Below the pieces are notes generated by a model. That model was not told where the DNA came from. It saw only the letters and a list, made by a program, of their open reading frames with translations, and searched no databases. From Pseudomonas koreensis (GTDB lineage: Bacteria; Pseudomonadota; Gammaproteobacteria; Pseudomonadales; Pseudomonadaceae), in contig NZ_JAOEJU010000002.1 in assembly GCF_025447595.1 (NCBI RefSeq), positions 124,001 to 188,000 of the forward strand: a DNA stretch of 64,000 nucleotides, read 5' to 3'. Made by a program: the position numbers and the translations under genes. Shown here piece by piece: positions 46,230 through 56,646 of the stretch (position 1 is its first letter; each line of letters starts with the position of its first letter).

Positions 46230-46901
46230 TCAACCGCGGCACTCAACCAACCCTTTCACCTGCCCATCCGCCGTCTGATTCTCATCGCTCAACCAGCGTT
46301 CGAACCCCGCCGCAATCGCCGGCCATTCCGAGTCCAGGATCGAGTACCACGCGGTGTCGCGGTTCTGGCCCTTGACCACCATGTGCTGGCGAAACACGCC
46401 TTCGAAGCTGAAGCCCAGCCGCTCGGCCGCATATTTGGACCGGGCGTTGCCGTTGTTGCATTTCCATTCGAGGCGGCGATAGCCGAGGGCGAAGGATTCC
46501 TTGGCCAGCAGGTAGACCGCTTCGGTGCTTTTCGGCGAGCGCTGCATCGGCGCACCGAAGGTGACGTGGCCGATTTCGATGCGGCCCTGGGCCGGGACAA
46601 TCGACATCAGGCTGAGGATGCCTTGCACCTGGCCGCTGACGCTGTCGATGACGCTGAAGAAATACGGATCGCTGTGGGCCGCGTGGTTGTTCAGCCAGTC
46701 ATTGAAAGCGCTGCGCTCCGGGAACGGGCCGTAGGGCAAGTAATCCCAGAGTTTAGGATCGGCGCCGGGGCCTTGCAGGGCATTGAACAGGTCGTCGCCG
46801 TGGCGCGCCGGGTCGAGTTTTTCGAGGCGGATGAAGCGACCTTCGATCAGGGTGGTTGAAGGCGGTGGCACGCCTTTCCAGTCAGCGAGAGAAATCGTCA
46901 T
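46230..46901 (-). CDS. GNAT-family N-acetyltransferase (RimJ/RimL type)
   Basis: A 223-residue GNAT protein with 'LEKLDPARHGDDLFNAL' early, acetyl-CoA-binding region 'QGRIEIGHVTFGAPMQRSPKSTEA' and 'LGYRRLEWKCNNGNARSKYAAERLGF', typical of RimJ/RimL-like enzymes. ATG 46901 is chosen because AAGGA is 9 nt away; an ATG 6 bp upstream would be too close. The gene upstream, another GNAT, ends 12 bp before it, so the two are likely co-transcribed. The substrate is unknown. Confidence 0.88.
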   Translation of the reverse strand: MTISLADWKGVPPPSTTLIEGRFIRLEKLDPARHGDDLFNALQGPGADPKLWDYLPYGPFPERSAFNDWLNNHAAHSDPYFFSVIDSVSGQVQGILSLMSIVPAQGRIEIGHVTFGAPMQRSPKSTEAVYLLAKESFALGYRRLEWKCNNGNARSKYAAERLGFSFEGVFRQHMVVKGQNRDTAWYSILDSEWPAIAAGFERWLSDENQTADGQVKGLVECRG

Positions 46902-46913
46902 GCACATGGGTCC

Positions 46914-47360
46914 TTAAATGGCTTTGCGAAACTGGATGAATCCCGGGCGCTCGGCGATGCGCTCGTAGAGCTGAATCGCCGTGGTGTTGGTTTCGTGGGT
47001 CAGCCAGTGCACTTTGCAGCAACCGTCGGCCTTGGCCGTGGCGTAGACGTGTTCGATCAGCAGGCGACCGACGCCGGTGCCACGGGTTTGCGGCTCCACC
47101 AGCAGGTCTTGCAGGTAGCAGGAGTTTTCGATGCTCCAGTTCGAACGATGGTAGATGAAATGCACCATGCCCACCGCTTTGCCGTCGGCCCAGGCGAGAG
47201 AGGCGTGGGTTGGTTCGTTCGGGTCGAGAAAGCGCTGCCAGGTACTTTGGCTGACGGCGTCCGGCAATTCAGTGTTGTAGAAGCGCAGGTAGGCCTGCCA
47301 CAGCGGCAGCCAGGCGGCGTGATCGGCGGCGCTGACCGGACGGATGTCGATCTGACTCAT
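46914..47360 (-). CDS. GNAT-family N-acetyltransferase
   Basis: A 148-residue single-domain GNAT with the acetyl-CoA motif 'LLVEPQTRGTGVGRLLIEHV' (Q/RxxGxG/A form) and 'ETNTTAIQLYERIAERPGF'. It lies between the PaiB-like gene (10 bp upstream) and the second GNAT, forming a three-gene unit. Its substrate is unknown; PaiA, the usual partner name beside PaiB, is also a GNAT, so a polyamine-type substrate is possible. Confidence 0.87.
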   Translation of the reverse strand: MSQIDIRPVSAADHAAWLPLWQAYLRFYNTELPDAVSQSTWQRFLDPNEPTHASLAWADGKAVGMVHFIYHRSNWSIENSCYLQDLLVEPQTRGTGVGRLLIEHVYATAKADGCCKVHWLTHETNTTAIQLYERIAERPGFIQFRKAI

Positions 47361-47370
47361 GGTGATTTCC

Positions 47371-47994
47371 TTAACGCATCAAGTGAGCGAGGGTTTGATC
47401 GTTGATGTCGGGGCTGGCGGCCAGGCCTTCGCGCACGCCGGCGATATCTTCGGCGCTGCGGTTCTGGCTGAGCTTGCGCTTGCCTTCGAGCCGGTCGATC
47501 GGAATGGCGAACCCGACGATGGCCTTGAGCATGCCGTCGATGTAATCGGGCGGAGCATCGTCGACGGACCAGGGCTCGGCGCGGCCCGCTTCATGGCGAT
47601 CAGTCAGGGTGCTGACGATGTCCAGCAGCCGACCGCCATCGCTGAAGGTTTCGGCGTGGCCATAGGCGTGTACGGCGACGTAGTTCCAGGTCGGTACGAC
47701 TTTGCCGTGCTCGGCCTTGCTCGGGTAAAAGCCCGGGCTGACGTAGGCATCGGCACCGGGAAAAATCACCATCGCTTCGGCGCCGTCACGCAGGTCTTTC
47801 CACTGCGGATTGGCCTTGGCCAGATGCCCGTACAGCGTGCCGTTCGGACCTTGTTCGCGATGCAGCAACACCGGCACATGACTGGCCTGCAAGCCTTGTT
47901 CGCCATGGGTTACCAGGATGGCGAGACGGGTGGCGAGGATCAGTTCGTGCAGTTGGGACAAGTCATCGATGGCAAAGGCGCGGGGCGTGTACAT
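47371..47994 (-). CDS. PaiB-like FMN-binding protein
   Basis: A 207-residue protein of the PaiB/FMN-binding split-barrel family ('MYTPRAFAIDDLSQLHELI', 'VPVLLHREQGPNGTLYGHLAKANPQW', 'VVPTWNYVAVHAYG'). PaiB was first described as a negative regulator in Bacillus but may be an enzyme. AAGGA is 10 nt before ATG 47994. It starts a co-directional unit with two GNATs and is divergent from the MocR regulator (92 bp), which is likely to control it. Confidence 0.88.
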   Translation of the reverse strand: MYTPRAFAIDDLSQLHELILATRLAILVTHGEQGLQASHVPVLLHREQGPNGTLYGHLAKANPQWKDLRDGAEAMVIFPGADAYVSPGFYPSKAEHGKVVPTWNYVAVHAYGHAETFSDGGRLLDIVSTLTDRHEAGRAEPWSVDDAPPDYIDGMLKAIVGFAIPIDRLEGKRKLSQNRSAEDIAGVREGLAASPDINDQTLAHLMR

Positions 47995-48086
47995 GGAGAA
48001 AATTTCCTTGGCGAATACCAGCATCGTAGGCAGGCTATTGGTCTGTTGTAAGAGCCATTGATGACCAATTTCATAGGTCCATTGTC

Positions 48087-49640
48087 ATGCCCGATTCGAC
48101 TACGCTGTCGCTGCCGTTCAACCCTGCTGGCATTGAACTTGATCGCCGCAAAGGCCTGAGCCGTCAGCTCTATCAGGCATTACGCCTGCGGGTGCTTGAT
48201 GGACGTCTGGCCAGCGGAACACGTTTGCCGGCGAGTCGAGATCTGGCCGCGGCGCTGGCGATTTCACGCAACAGCGTGGTGCGTGCCTACGATCAGCTGT
48301 ATGCCGAAGGTTTTATCGAAGGCCGGGTCGGGGATGGCACTTATGTGGCGCAATTGCCGCAATCGGTGACACCAGCGAAAAAATTATCCACAAAAGTATC
48401 CACAGGGTTTTCAACAGGCTTACCCACAGCTTTATCCACAATTTCGCCCAATTCCACTGGGAATTTATCCAGCAAAGTTATCCACAGTGGTGCATTGCAG
48501 CGGCTTGAGCAGAACCATTTACCAACGCCACCGAGCGGTCCGCCGCGAGCATTCCGGGTCGGGGTTCCGGCGTTCGATTTGTTCCCGTTCGACGTCTGGG
48601 CCAAGCTGAACGCGGCGTTCTGGCGCAAACCCGATTTGCAGCAACTGTGTTATGGCGACCCGGCGGGCGATGCGCGCCTGCGCGGCCTGATCGCCGCATA
48701 TTTGCGCAGTTCGCGCGGCATGCAGTGCTCCGCTGAGCAAATTGTGATCACCAGTGGCGCACAACAGGGAATCAGCCTTTGTGCACAGTTGCTGGTGGAG
48801 CCGGGCGCCGGGGTGGGCATCGAGAATCCCGGCTATCGCGCAGCGGGTCATGCGTTCGCGCTGGCCGGTGGTCGATTGCATGGCATTGCCGTGGATGAAG
48901 AGGGCATCGACTGCGCGGCACTGGCGGCCGCCGAAGATTGCCGGGTGGCGTATGTCACGCCGTCTCATCAATACCCGACCGGGGTGGTGATGAGCCTGGC
49001 CCGACGGCTGGAACTGCTGGCCTGGGCCGAGCGTACCGGCGGCTGGATCGTCGAGGACGACTATGACGGCGAGTATCGCTACACCGGTGCGCCCTTGGCC
49101 CCGTTGGCTGCGCTCGACCGCCAGGGTCGCGTGTTGTACGTCGGCACTTTCGGCAAAGTCGCGTTCCCGGCGCTGCGGCTGGGTTATCTGGTGTTGCCGC
49201 CGGGACTGGTGGATGCCTTTGCGCAAAGGCGTGCGGTGGATGTCCGGCATTCCGAAGTGAGTACTCAAGCGGTGATGGCCGAGTTTATGGCGGCCGGGCA
49301 CTTTCAACGGCATATCCGGCGCATGCGCCGGGCAGCGCTGAGTCGGCGTAACGCCCTGATCAACGGTTGGCCGCGCGGATTGGCGGGTGTGGGTGAGCTG
49401 CCGGCGGTGTCGGCCGGACTCCATCTCACCGTGGCGGTCGACAGTGTGGGCCGCGAACAACAATTGATCGAGCAGGCCGCCAGCGTGGAGGTGGAGATCC
49501 ATGGCTTGAGCAAATACTGGCTGCCGCACTCGACGACCCCGATCGATCAGCGCGCCGGCCTGGTGCTGGGATTTGCCGCAGTACCGGAGCGAGCGATCGA
49601 GTCGGCGCTGGCACGCTTGCGACTCGCCTGGCGAGAGTGA
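48087..49640 (+). CDS. MocR/PdxR-type regulator (GntR HTH + aminotransferase fold)
   Basis: A 517-residue MocR regulator: GntR winged helix (about 20-88, 'SRQLYQALRLRVLDGRLASG'), a long linker (about 95-150) and a fold-type I aminotransferase domain with PLP-lysine Lys357 in YVGTFGKVAFP. MocR proteins use PLP as effector or sense amino compounds. The linker contains repeated STxx units (STKVSTGFSTG, then LPTALSTI), encoded by an array of DnaA-box-like 9-mers at 48384-48486, which is unusual. The gene is divergent from the paiB-GNAT unit. Confidence 0.92.
   Translation: MPDSTTLSLPFNPAGIELDRRKGLSRQLYQALRLRVLDGRLASGTRLPASRDLAAALAISRNSVVRAYDQLYAEGFIEGRVGDGTYVAQLPQSVTPAKKLSTKVSTGFSTGLPTALSTISPNSTGNLSSKVIHSGALQRLEQNHLPTPPSGPPRAFRVGVPAFDLFPFDVWAKLNAAFWRKPDLQQLCYGDPAGDARLRGLIAAYLRSSRGMQCSAEQIVITSGAQQGISLCAQLLVEPGAGVGIENPGYRAAGHAFALAGGRLHGIAVDEEGIDCAALAAAEDCRVAYVTPSHQYPTGVVMSLARRLELLAWAERTGGWIVEDDYDGEYRYTGAPLAPLAALDRQGRVLYVGTFGKVAFPALRLGYLVLPPGLVDAFAQRRAVDVRHSEVSTQAVMAEFMAAGHFQRHIRRMRRAALSRRNALINGWPRGLAGVGELPAVSAGLHLTVAVDSVGREQQLIEQAASVEVEIHGLSKYWLPHSTTPIDQRAGLVLGFAAVPERAIESALARLRLAWRE
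48384..48486 (+). promoter_or_regulatory. Cluster of DnaA boxes inside the mocR coding region
   Basis: Perfect TTATCCACA boxes lie at 48384, 48432 and 48478. Single-mismatch boxes are GTATCCACA (48396) and TTACCCACA (48420); two-mismatch boxes are TTTTCAACA (48408) and TTATCCAGC (48465). All point the same way. The first five start exactly 12 bp apart. The array encodes the STxx linker of the MocR protein. It may bind DnaA as a titration or reactivation site; no AT-rich unwinding element of an origin was seen beside it. Confidence 0.75.
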
Positions 49641-49658
49641 GCAACATGACGCAGCGCC

Positions 49659-52600
49659 TCAAGGTTTGAGGAACAGATCCCGAACCGCCGGGTCGACGAT
49701 TTTCCGTAGCGCGTTATCAACGGCGTCGAAAGTATTCAGCGCCTGACGTGTCTTGGGATCGAAGGTTTGCAGATAGCTTTCTTCGAACTTGAGATGTGCT
49801 GCCGTGTACTGCTCGTCGGGGTCGGTTCGGCTGTCGTAATGAAAATGCGCAACCCAGAGCGTTTTGTTGTCGCTGGATTTATCGAGAATCCGATACTCCT
49901 GGAAATAGTCCCCGCGTTGCCGGGTACGAATGCGGCCACGCTCATCCTTGACCACGTCGATCTGCCCATGGTCATGCAGCCAGCGCAGGTAGGTTTCCCT
50001 TGGTTTGCGCAGCTTGAGCATCGCAGCATAGGACTGGATGCCCTCGGCTTGGGTTCGTCTGGCGCCGTCTCGTAATTCCTGGGCAAGGGAGGCTACGGGG
50101 GAGGGCGACTGCCCGGCCTTGCGTTGTGCCTCCAGAGTCTTGTCGACATCGCTGGCCAATTGCAGAAGTCTGGTCGATTGCTGTTCGAAGATGTCGCGAA
50201 TGTCCGCCGGGATTCGACCGGCACGCCTGGCGTCGTCTCGGGTCTTTTTGTTGAATTCGTCAACTTTCAGGTTGGATTCCATCGCCGCCGCAAGAACATC
50301 GACGGCATCGGATACCTTGCGCGGACGCGCCGGCGTCAATTTGATGAAGGGAATTTCCTCGATGGCGTCGCTGGTTTCCTCCGGGCTAGCGATTTCGCCT
50401 GCACTTTGCCGGGGGCGAGTTTTGCTGATCCTGACTCTGGCCTGCGAAGTGGATGGTTTCGGCTCTGGACTGACGTGGGCGGGCTGCTCCTCGCGTTCTG
50501 GAAGTTCAGCGACCAGGCATCTGCCGGCCAGTGCACGGAATTCGCCGACCAGATCGCGTACCCGGTCAAGCCGGATCTGAACAAGTTGGCCGGGGTAGGC
50601 TGACGGAAGCTGTTCCAGCTCTTGTTCGAGGCTGGCGAAGCGGTCGCTCAAGCGCTCCAGACGCTCGATCCGGGTGGCCTGTGCATCGACGGAGGGCTTG
50701 AGCTTTGTCAGGGAGATCAGTTCATGACTCGCATTCGAGGCGCTGTCGGTGAGGGCGCTGATGGCTATCCGGGCATCCTCCATGGCCGCGCCGGGTTGTT
50801 CGCGTACACATCGTTCGTAAGACATGCTGATTTCGTTGGCCTTGAGATCGAGTTCGGTGAACGCCGGGAACAAGCGTTCCAGATTACGGGCCACTTTGGC
50901 CGCCAAACCTGAGTGCTGGCTCAGTGTTTCCATAGAGTGACGCAGCAACTGCTGTCGCGAGATCATCTCGTCGCTCAATGCGGTGGCCCGGGTGGCAATA
51001 TCGATCTGTTCCTGGCGTGGTACCGGAGCAGGGTTATGGGCTCCGGTGACGAATTTTTCGGTCATCTGCGCGTATACGCGCATCTGCAAACGCAGTGACC
51101 CACCCAGGCAACGGTGCTGCTCCGCCGTCATGCGCAACAACTGCGACTGATGGAATACGCCTCCGCCTCCTGCCTCGCGCCAGGCTTCAAGTTGCTCAAG
51201 GGCCTGGGTGTAACCTTCGCCCAGCGCGCCAGCTTTGGTCAGATAGAGCCGGGCCCGGACTTCGAACTCGCTCTCGGTGTCATGCAGCGGCAGATCGAGC
51301 AACGCTTTGCGTACTTCGAGTTTGCGTTGTGCTTCCCCTTCGATGAATTGGTGCAGTGCCGCCCAGGCTTTTTCCCTGTTTTGCACCTTGGCCCGTTGCA
51401 GCGCCTTGATTCGGCCCTTGGGGCCACCACCGCGCAAGCGCAGTCTCGGGTCCCAGTGCCATCGAGCGGAGGCCTCGTCATAGCGGATGGCCAGGCCCGT
51501 GCGCAAGGGGTTGGCGGGATCGACGATACAGACTGGCTCGTCTTCAGTGACAGCAACCTGAAACCAGCGTGCTCCGACCTGAGCGAAGGATTTTTCTCCG
51601 AGGGTATAGAGGTGGCTTTGCGAGGACATTGCACGAGCGGAAGCATCCGGTTCAGCAGTCCGGAAGCGTTCCAGCATGGCTATGAAGGCGGAACCGCTCG
51701 TTGGTCGCGCCAGTGTCTGCGGTTCGACGCTTGTCAAATGTGGCAGGGGAATCTGATCGGTGACGGTATTCGCATCGAAGTTGATGGTTGGGAGGGCGGG
51801 CGGTTTCGAGAATTGGACGGTGGTCAGGGTCTGGATTTTTCCCGGCGGCTCGGGGTGGGTGGCAAGGGACGTCAGCAGAGTACGCGGCGAGCGGTTGCGG
51901 CGGGCAGCGACGTGCTGGGTAAGCAGAATTCCGAGAGCCACCAGAATGTCTCCCGTCGACCGCCATTCCACGAGCGTATTGCCCTGTTCATTTGCATCGA
52001 TGGTGTTCTGGATCTGATCAAGGGTCTGCCAGACCCACAGCGCGGTACCCGCCGAACCGCCGATAAAGTTCGACGCCACACCGAACAGCGCCCAGCCACT
52101 GTCCGCCAGGAGGGTTCGGCGGCGTTCGGCGTTGGAAACGGATTGGCGGTCGGCGAGCTCGGCCAGCGCCTGACAGTTGGCATCGTAAAGTGCCGTCAGG
52201 ACATCGCCGCTCATGGGGGCGTTCGTCAGCTCGATCGGCCCGGTCAAATCAAGGTGAATGAAAGGCTCGAACGCCAGTTGGGGAATGATCCAGGGTGAGG
52301 GTATGCCTGTGGAGAATACGTACTGGGCATATTCGAAACTCAGGGCCTGACCGGGCAACCAGGCCAGTACCGACTCCCTCAGCTCTCCGGGCTGGTAAAT
52401 GGCGTACAGCAGGTTTTGCGCAGAGGCGAATTGCATCAATGGCGGCTCGAGCAATGGCCGGTAAAGCAGACAAGGACCCCCGTCCGGATCGCTTGTCCCG
52501 ATGATGTACATGTTGGTGACAGTGTCAGGCGAATGGCCCGGACGATGCCGAGGCATGAATGCCAGCGGGCGCAGGGTGACCGGGTGTTCGCTGTCGGGCT

Positions 52601-54245
52601 GCCCGCCGGTGATCGATGCCATCAACCGGGCGATACAGGAATAGCCTCGTTCATCGACGCGCCCTCGATGTCGGAGTTTGCATTCAAGTGCCAGTAATGG
52701 CAGCAGAACCGGTAGCTGGAGTCTGTAGCGAGCCCGGTGGTGCGCGGACTGTTCCGGATCGTCGATCAATGAGTCTTTGACCATTCTCGGATAATGTTTC
52801 CCGATGTCGACCTGCTCGGCGATGCCGGTCAGGTAGTCGACTGTCAGCCATGGTGGCACCGTGCGGCCATCGTCGAACGCAAGGCTGGCTTGATACGGCG
52901 GGGTGTTCTGCAGAGCGAATTCGCCGAGGTTCTGGCGTACCTGATCCAGAGGATTCGGCAGCACCAGCCCCGCCACCTCAATGCTATTGGTGACTGTGAT
53001 CCACAGGTCGTCCAAGGGTAGAGAGGCGGCACCCTGTGTCGCCTTGTCGGCGACAATCGCATCATGCATCTGGCGCTGAGCGTAAGACTTGATATCGGGC
53101 AGGTCGGCTTCTTGCACGCCGTCCGCTTTTTCTTCTTCGCGTAATCGACCCAGTTCGGCGATATGGCGGCTGTAGGTCTGGAAATCACTGATCGACCCGG
53201 CATGCAGCCAATCGGGAATGGCCTGTTCGAGCCGGTCGAGCCGGGCCCGCTCCCTTGTGTGCCAATGACGATTTCCTGAGGTCTTGGTGTTCTCAGGCAG
53301 GGCAATCGGAGGCGTGGCCGGGTCCAGCGCCTTGATGGCATCCAGCTGACTGTTGATCAACGCCCAGGCGCAGCTGTCGAAAATGTTTTCCTGTGGCTCG
53401 ATCAGTCGCCATTCGAGTGTTCGCGTGCCCCATTGCAGCGCGAAACGCTCCGGCAGGGATTCGCCCAATGCCTTCAGAGACGGGAAGGACTCGTAGCTGG
53501 CGCCGATCGTGTACATAAGGGTCAGCTCGCGCTGTTGAAACGTAGCGGTCAGCACAATCGCACTGGAGATCACCAGATGGGAAACGTCTGTGCCATTGAC
53601 CAGATCGATGTCCAGCAGGCATGCACGGATGTGGCTGAAACCGTCGTGGGTTGTCTGCCGAAGGGTTTGTTCGGGTTGTTGTGCGACCTGCCGGGCCAGA
53701 GCGCACTCTTCGGTATTCCAGCCAGTGGCTGATTGCACATCCAGGGCGTTTTTCAAGGCGTCGGACAGTTCTTCCCAGCGAGGACGGTCCGTGGCGGTTT
53801 CATTCCAGTAGTCGAGTTGCTGCTGCGCGAATGCGAGGAAGAAGAAGGCTCCGTGATCGTTCAGTAGCGATGTCACTTCGTCCATGCCAACGGCCAGGTG
53901 GGTCGGCGGGTTGGCATACGGTGTCACGGTCAGGAAATGCTCGCCTTCGATCAGATCCGCCCTGGTCTTGTCGAAGCTGTGGCGCACGAGCGCATGGGTC
54001 AACGATTCAAATGTCAGGCCTGCTGCAGTGGGTGATTGATCGTCATCGGTCCAGATCGGGGTAGCGATCATCGTCCGGTCCGGATCAAGTCGCAGATCGG
54101 GGTAGCGTTCATTCAGTACCTGCCTCAGCAGCGCCGAGGCAGCCTGATTCAAGGTGGTGCCCTGGCTGGACAGCTCGACCAGTCGGCTTTGATTCAGCAG
54201 GGCAGGTGTGGCAGTCGGTGGCGCACCGGCGGCTGTTTGCGTCAT
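49659..54245 (-). CDS. Giant dermonecrotic-toxin-like protein (DUF6543 type)
   Basis: A 1,528-residue protein. Its N-terminal ~500 residues resemble the large Pseudomonas 'dermonecrotic toxin domain' (DUF6543) proteins ('LLRQVLNERYPDLRLDPDRT', 'ALVRHSFDKTRADLIEG'). A pair of hydrophobic segments (about 725-775: WALFGVASNFIGGSAGTALW, then TGDILVALGILLTQH) could cross a membrane. A charged helical region (about 990-1290, partly Pro/Ser-rich) and a C-terminal ~130-residue module ('DYFQEYRILDKSS', 'LWVAHFHYDS') typical of these proteins follow. There is no signal peptide and no adjacent secretion or immunity gene, so delivery and target are unknown. GGGA lies 8 nt before the ATG. A toxin function is inferred from the family name only. 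Confidence 0.8.
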   Translation of the reverse strand: MTQTAAGAPPTATPALLNQSRLVELSSQGTTLNQAASALLRQVLNERYPDLRLDPDRTMIATPIWTDDDQSPTAAGLTFESLTHALVRHSFDKTRADLIEGEHFLTVTPYANPPTHLAVGMDEVTSLLNDHGAFFFLAFAQQQLDYWNETATDRPRWEELSDALKNALDVQSATGWNTEECALARQVAQQPEQTLRQTTHDGFSHIRACLLDIDLVNGTDVSHLVISSAIVLTATFQQRELTLMYTIGASYESFPSLKALGESLPERFALQWGTRTLEWRLIEPQENIFDSCAWALINSQLDAIKALDPATPPIALPENTKTSGNRHWHTRERARLDRLEQAIPDWLHAGSISDFQTYSRHIAELGRLREEEKADGVQEADLPDIKSYAQRQMHDAIVADKATQGAASLPLDDLWITVTNSIEVAGLVLPNPLDQVRQNLGEFALQNTPPYQASLAFDDGRTVPPWLTVDYLTGIAEQVDIGKHYPRMVKDSLIDDPEQSAHHRARYRLQLPVLLPLLALECKLRHRGRVDERGYSCIARLMASITGGQPDSEHPVTLRPLAFMPRHRPGHSPDTVTNMYIIGTSDPDGGPCLLYRPLLEPPLMQFASAQNLLYAIYQPGELRESVLAWLPGQALSFEYAQYVFSTGIPSPWIIPQLAFEPFIHLDLTGPIELTNAPMSGDVLTALYDANCQALAELADRQSVSNAERRRTLLADSGWALFGVASNFIGGSAGTALWVWQTLDQIQNTIDANEQGNTLVEWRSTGDILVALGILLTQHVAARRNRSPRTLLTSLATHPEPPGKIQTLTTVQFSKPPALPTINFDANTVTDQIPLPHLTSVEPQTLARPTSGSAFIAMLERFRTAEPDASARAMSSQSHLYTLGEKSFAQVGARWFQVAVTEDEPVCIVDPANPLRTGLAIRYDEASARWHWDPRLRLRGGGPKGRIKALQRAKVQNREKAWAALHQFIEGEAQRKLEVRKALLDLPLHDTESEFEVRARLYLTKAGALGEGYTQALEQLEAWREAGGGGVFHQSQLLRMTAEQHRCLGGSLRLQMRVYAQMTEKFVTGAHNPAPVPRQEQIDIATRATALSDEMISRQQLLRHSMETLSQHSGLAAKVARNLERLFPAFTELDLKANEISMSYERCVREQPGAAMEDARIAISALTDSASNASHELISLTKLKPSVDAQATRIERLERLSDRFASLEQELEQLPSAYPGQLVQIRLDRVRDLVGEFRALAGRCLVAELPEREEQPAHVSPEPKPSTSQARVRISKTRPRQSAGEIASPEETSDAIEEIPFIKLTPARPRKVSDAVDVLAAAMESNLKVDEFNKKTRDDARRAGRIPADIRDIFEQQSTRLLQLASDVDKTLEAQRKAGQSPSPVASLAQELRDGARRTQAEGIQSYAAMLKLRKPRETYLRWLHDHGQIDVVKDERGRIRTRQRGDYFQEYRILDKSSDNKTLWVAHFHYDSRTDPDEQYTAAHLKFEESYLQTFDPKTRQALNTFDAVDNALRKIVDPAVRDLFLKP

Positions 54246-54345
54246 GTCGTGATCCCGTCGTGAAAGGACGGGGTGGAACCCGCCTCGGATAAGCGCACGC
54301 TATCCGGGTCCGCACAAACGATGGCGATACATAGTTACCGCAGGC

Positions 54346-54371
54346 AAAAAAAGACCCGCGAGTGCGGGTCT
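54346..54371 (-). terminator. Terminator of polyamine-binding protein operon
   Basis: The stem AGACCCGC / GCGGGTCT with a 4-nt loop is followed, on the minus strand, by a run of seven T. Confidence 0.9.
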
Positions 54372-54391
54372 GTTGTTTCAGGTTTTTCGTT

Positions 54392-55488
54392 TCAAGTGCC
54401 GGACTTGATCTTCGTCCACGCTCGGGTCCGTGCCCGCTCCGCATCCCGTGGCAACGGTTGCAGGGTGTACAGCGTATTCATCGCCGCATCGGTCGGGTAC
54501 AGATTCGGGTTGTTGCGAATCGCCGGGTCGACCTGCGCGGTGGCGTCCTTGTTCGGGTTCGGATAACCGACAAAATCGCTGACCGGCGCAATCACCTGCG
54601 GTTGCAGCAGGTAATTGACGAAGGTGTAGGCGTCCTGCGGGTTCTTCGCGCCTTTCGGGATCGCGAGCATGTCGAACCAGATCGGCGCACCTTCCTTCGG
54701 CAGGCGCATGTCGACCACCACGCCGTTCTTCGCTTCCTTGGCGCGGTTGGCGGCTTGCGAGAAGCTGCCCGAATAGCCGACCGCAACGCAGATGTCGCCG
54801 TTGGCGATATCGGCCATGTACTTGGACGAATGGAAGTAGGTCACGTACGGGCGAATCTTCATCAGCAGCGCTTCAGCCTTGGCGTAGTCCGCCGGGTTCT
54901 TGCTGTTGGGATCCAGGCCTAGGTGTTGCAGGGCCAGCGGTAGGATCTCCGACGGCGAGTCGAGCAGGGCGACGCCGCACTGCTTGAGCTTGCTGATGTT
55001 CTCTTCCTTGAAGATCAGGTCCCAGCTGTCCACCGGCGCGTTGTCGCCCAGCGCCGCCTTGACCTTGGCCGGGTTGAAGCCGATCAGGATGGTGCCGTAC
55101 ATGTACGGCACGGCGAACTTGTTGCCCGGATCATTGGCCTCGATCAGCTTCATCAGTTTCGGGTCGAGGTGGTTCCAGTTCGGCAACTGGCTGCGATCCA
55201 GCGGCTGGAACACCCCGGCCTCGATCTGCTTGGCGAGGAACACGTTGGACGGCACCACCACGTCATAGCCGGAGTTGCCGGTCAGCAGCTTGGCCTCCAG
55301 TGCTTCGTTGGTGTCGAAGATGTCGTAGACCAGTTTGGTCTGGCTGTTCTGCGCCTTGAAATTTTCCAGTGCCTTGGGGGTGATGTAGTCGAACCAGTTG
55401 TAGACGCGCAGGGTGCGTTCTTCCGCGTGGGCGCCGCTGCTCAGCAGCGCCGCGCACAACGCTGGCGCGATGAGGTGCTTGAGTCTGC

Positions 55489-55492
<4 letters not shown>
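54392..55492 (-). CDS. Polyamine ABC transporter substrate-binding protein (PotF/SpuD-like)
   Basis: A 366-residue periplasmic binding protein with a signal peptide (cleavage near AHA-EER, residue 23), the start of the mature protein 'TLRVYNWFDYITPKALENF', and 'GYDVVVPSNVFLAKQI', 'VPYMYGTILIGFNP' typical of the PotF/SpuD/SpuE family that binds putrescine or spermidine. No permease or ATPase gene is adjacent. Its ATG overlaps the stop of the upstream deacetylase gene (ATGA), so uptake and deacetylation of polyamines appear coupled. Confidence 0.92.
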
Positions 55493-56514
<1,022 letters not shown>

Positions 56515-56646
56515 TTGTTGTTCTCCGCAGGGGCTGATTCGGTTGGCTCCAGTGTTGCGGCGCGGGGCGAATCGGAGAACGGCCAGAGAGGCCAAAAGGG
56601 GATCGATGTGGCCAAAAATACTGACCTGATATCGCCCCTTGACGGT

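Noticed and set aside
48361..48500. DnaA-box cluster as the chromosomal origin
   Set aside because: It lies inside a full-length gene, with no adjacent dnaA, dnaN or AT-rich unwinding region, so a replication origin is unlikely.
49659..54245. Giant protein as a non-ribosomal peptide or Rhs protein
   Set aside because: No adenylation, condensation or YD-repeat motifs are visible.
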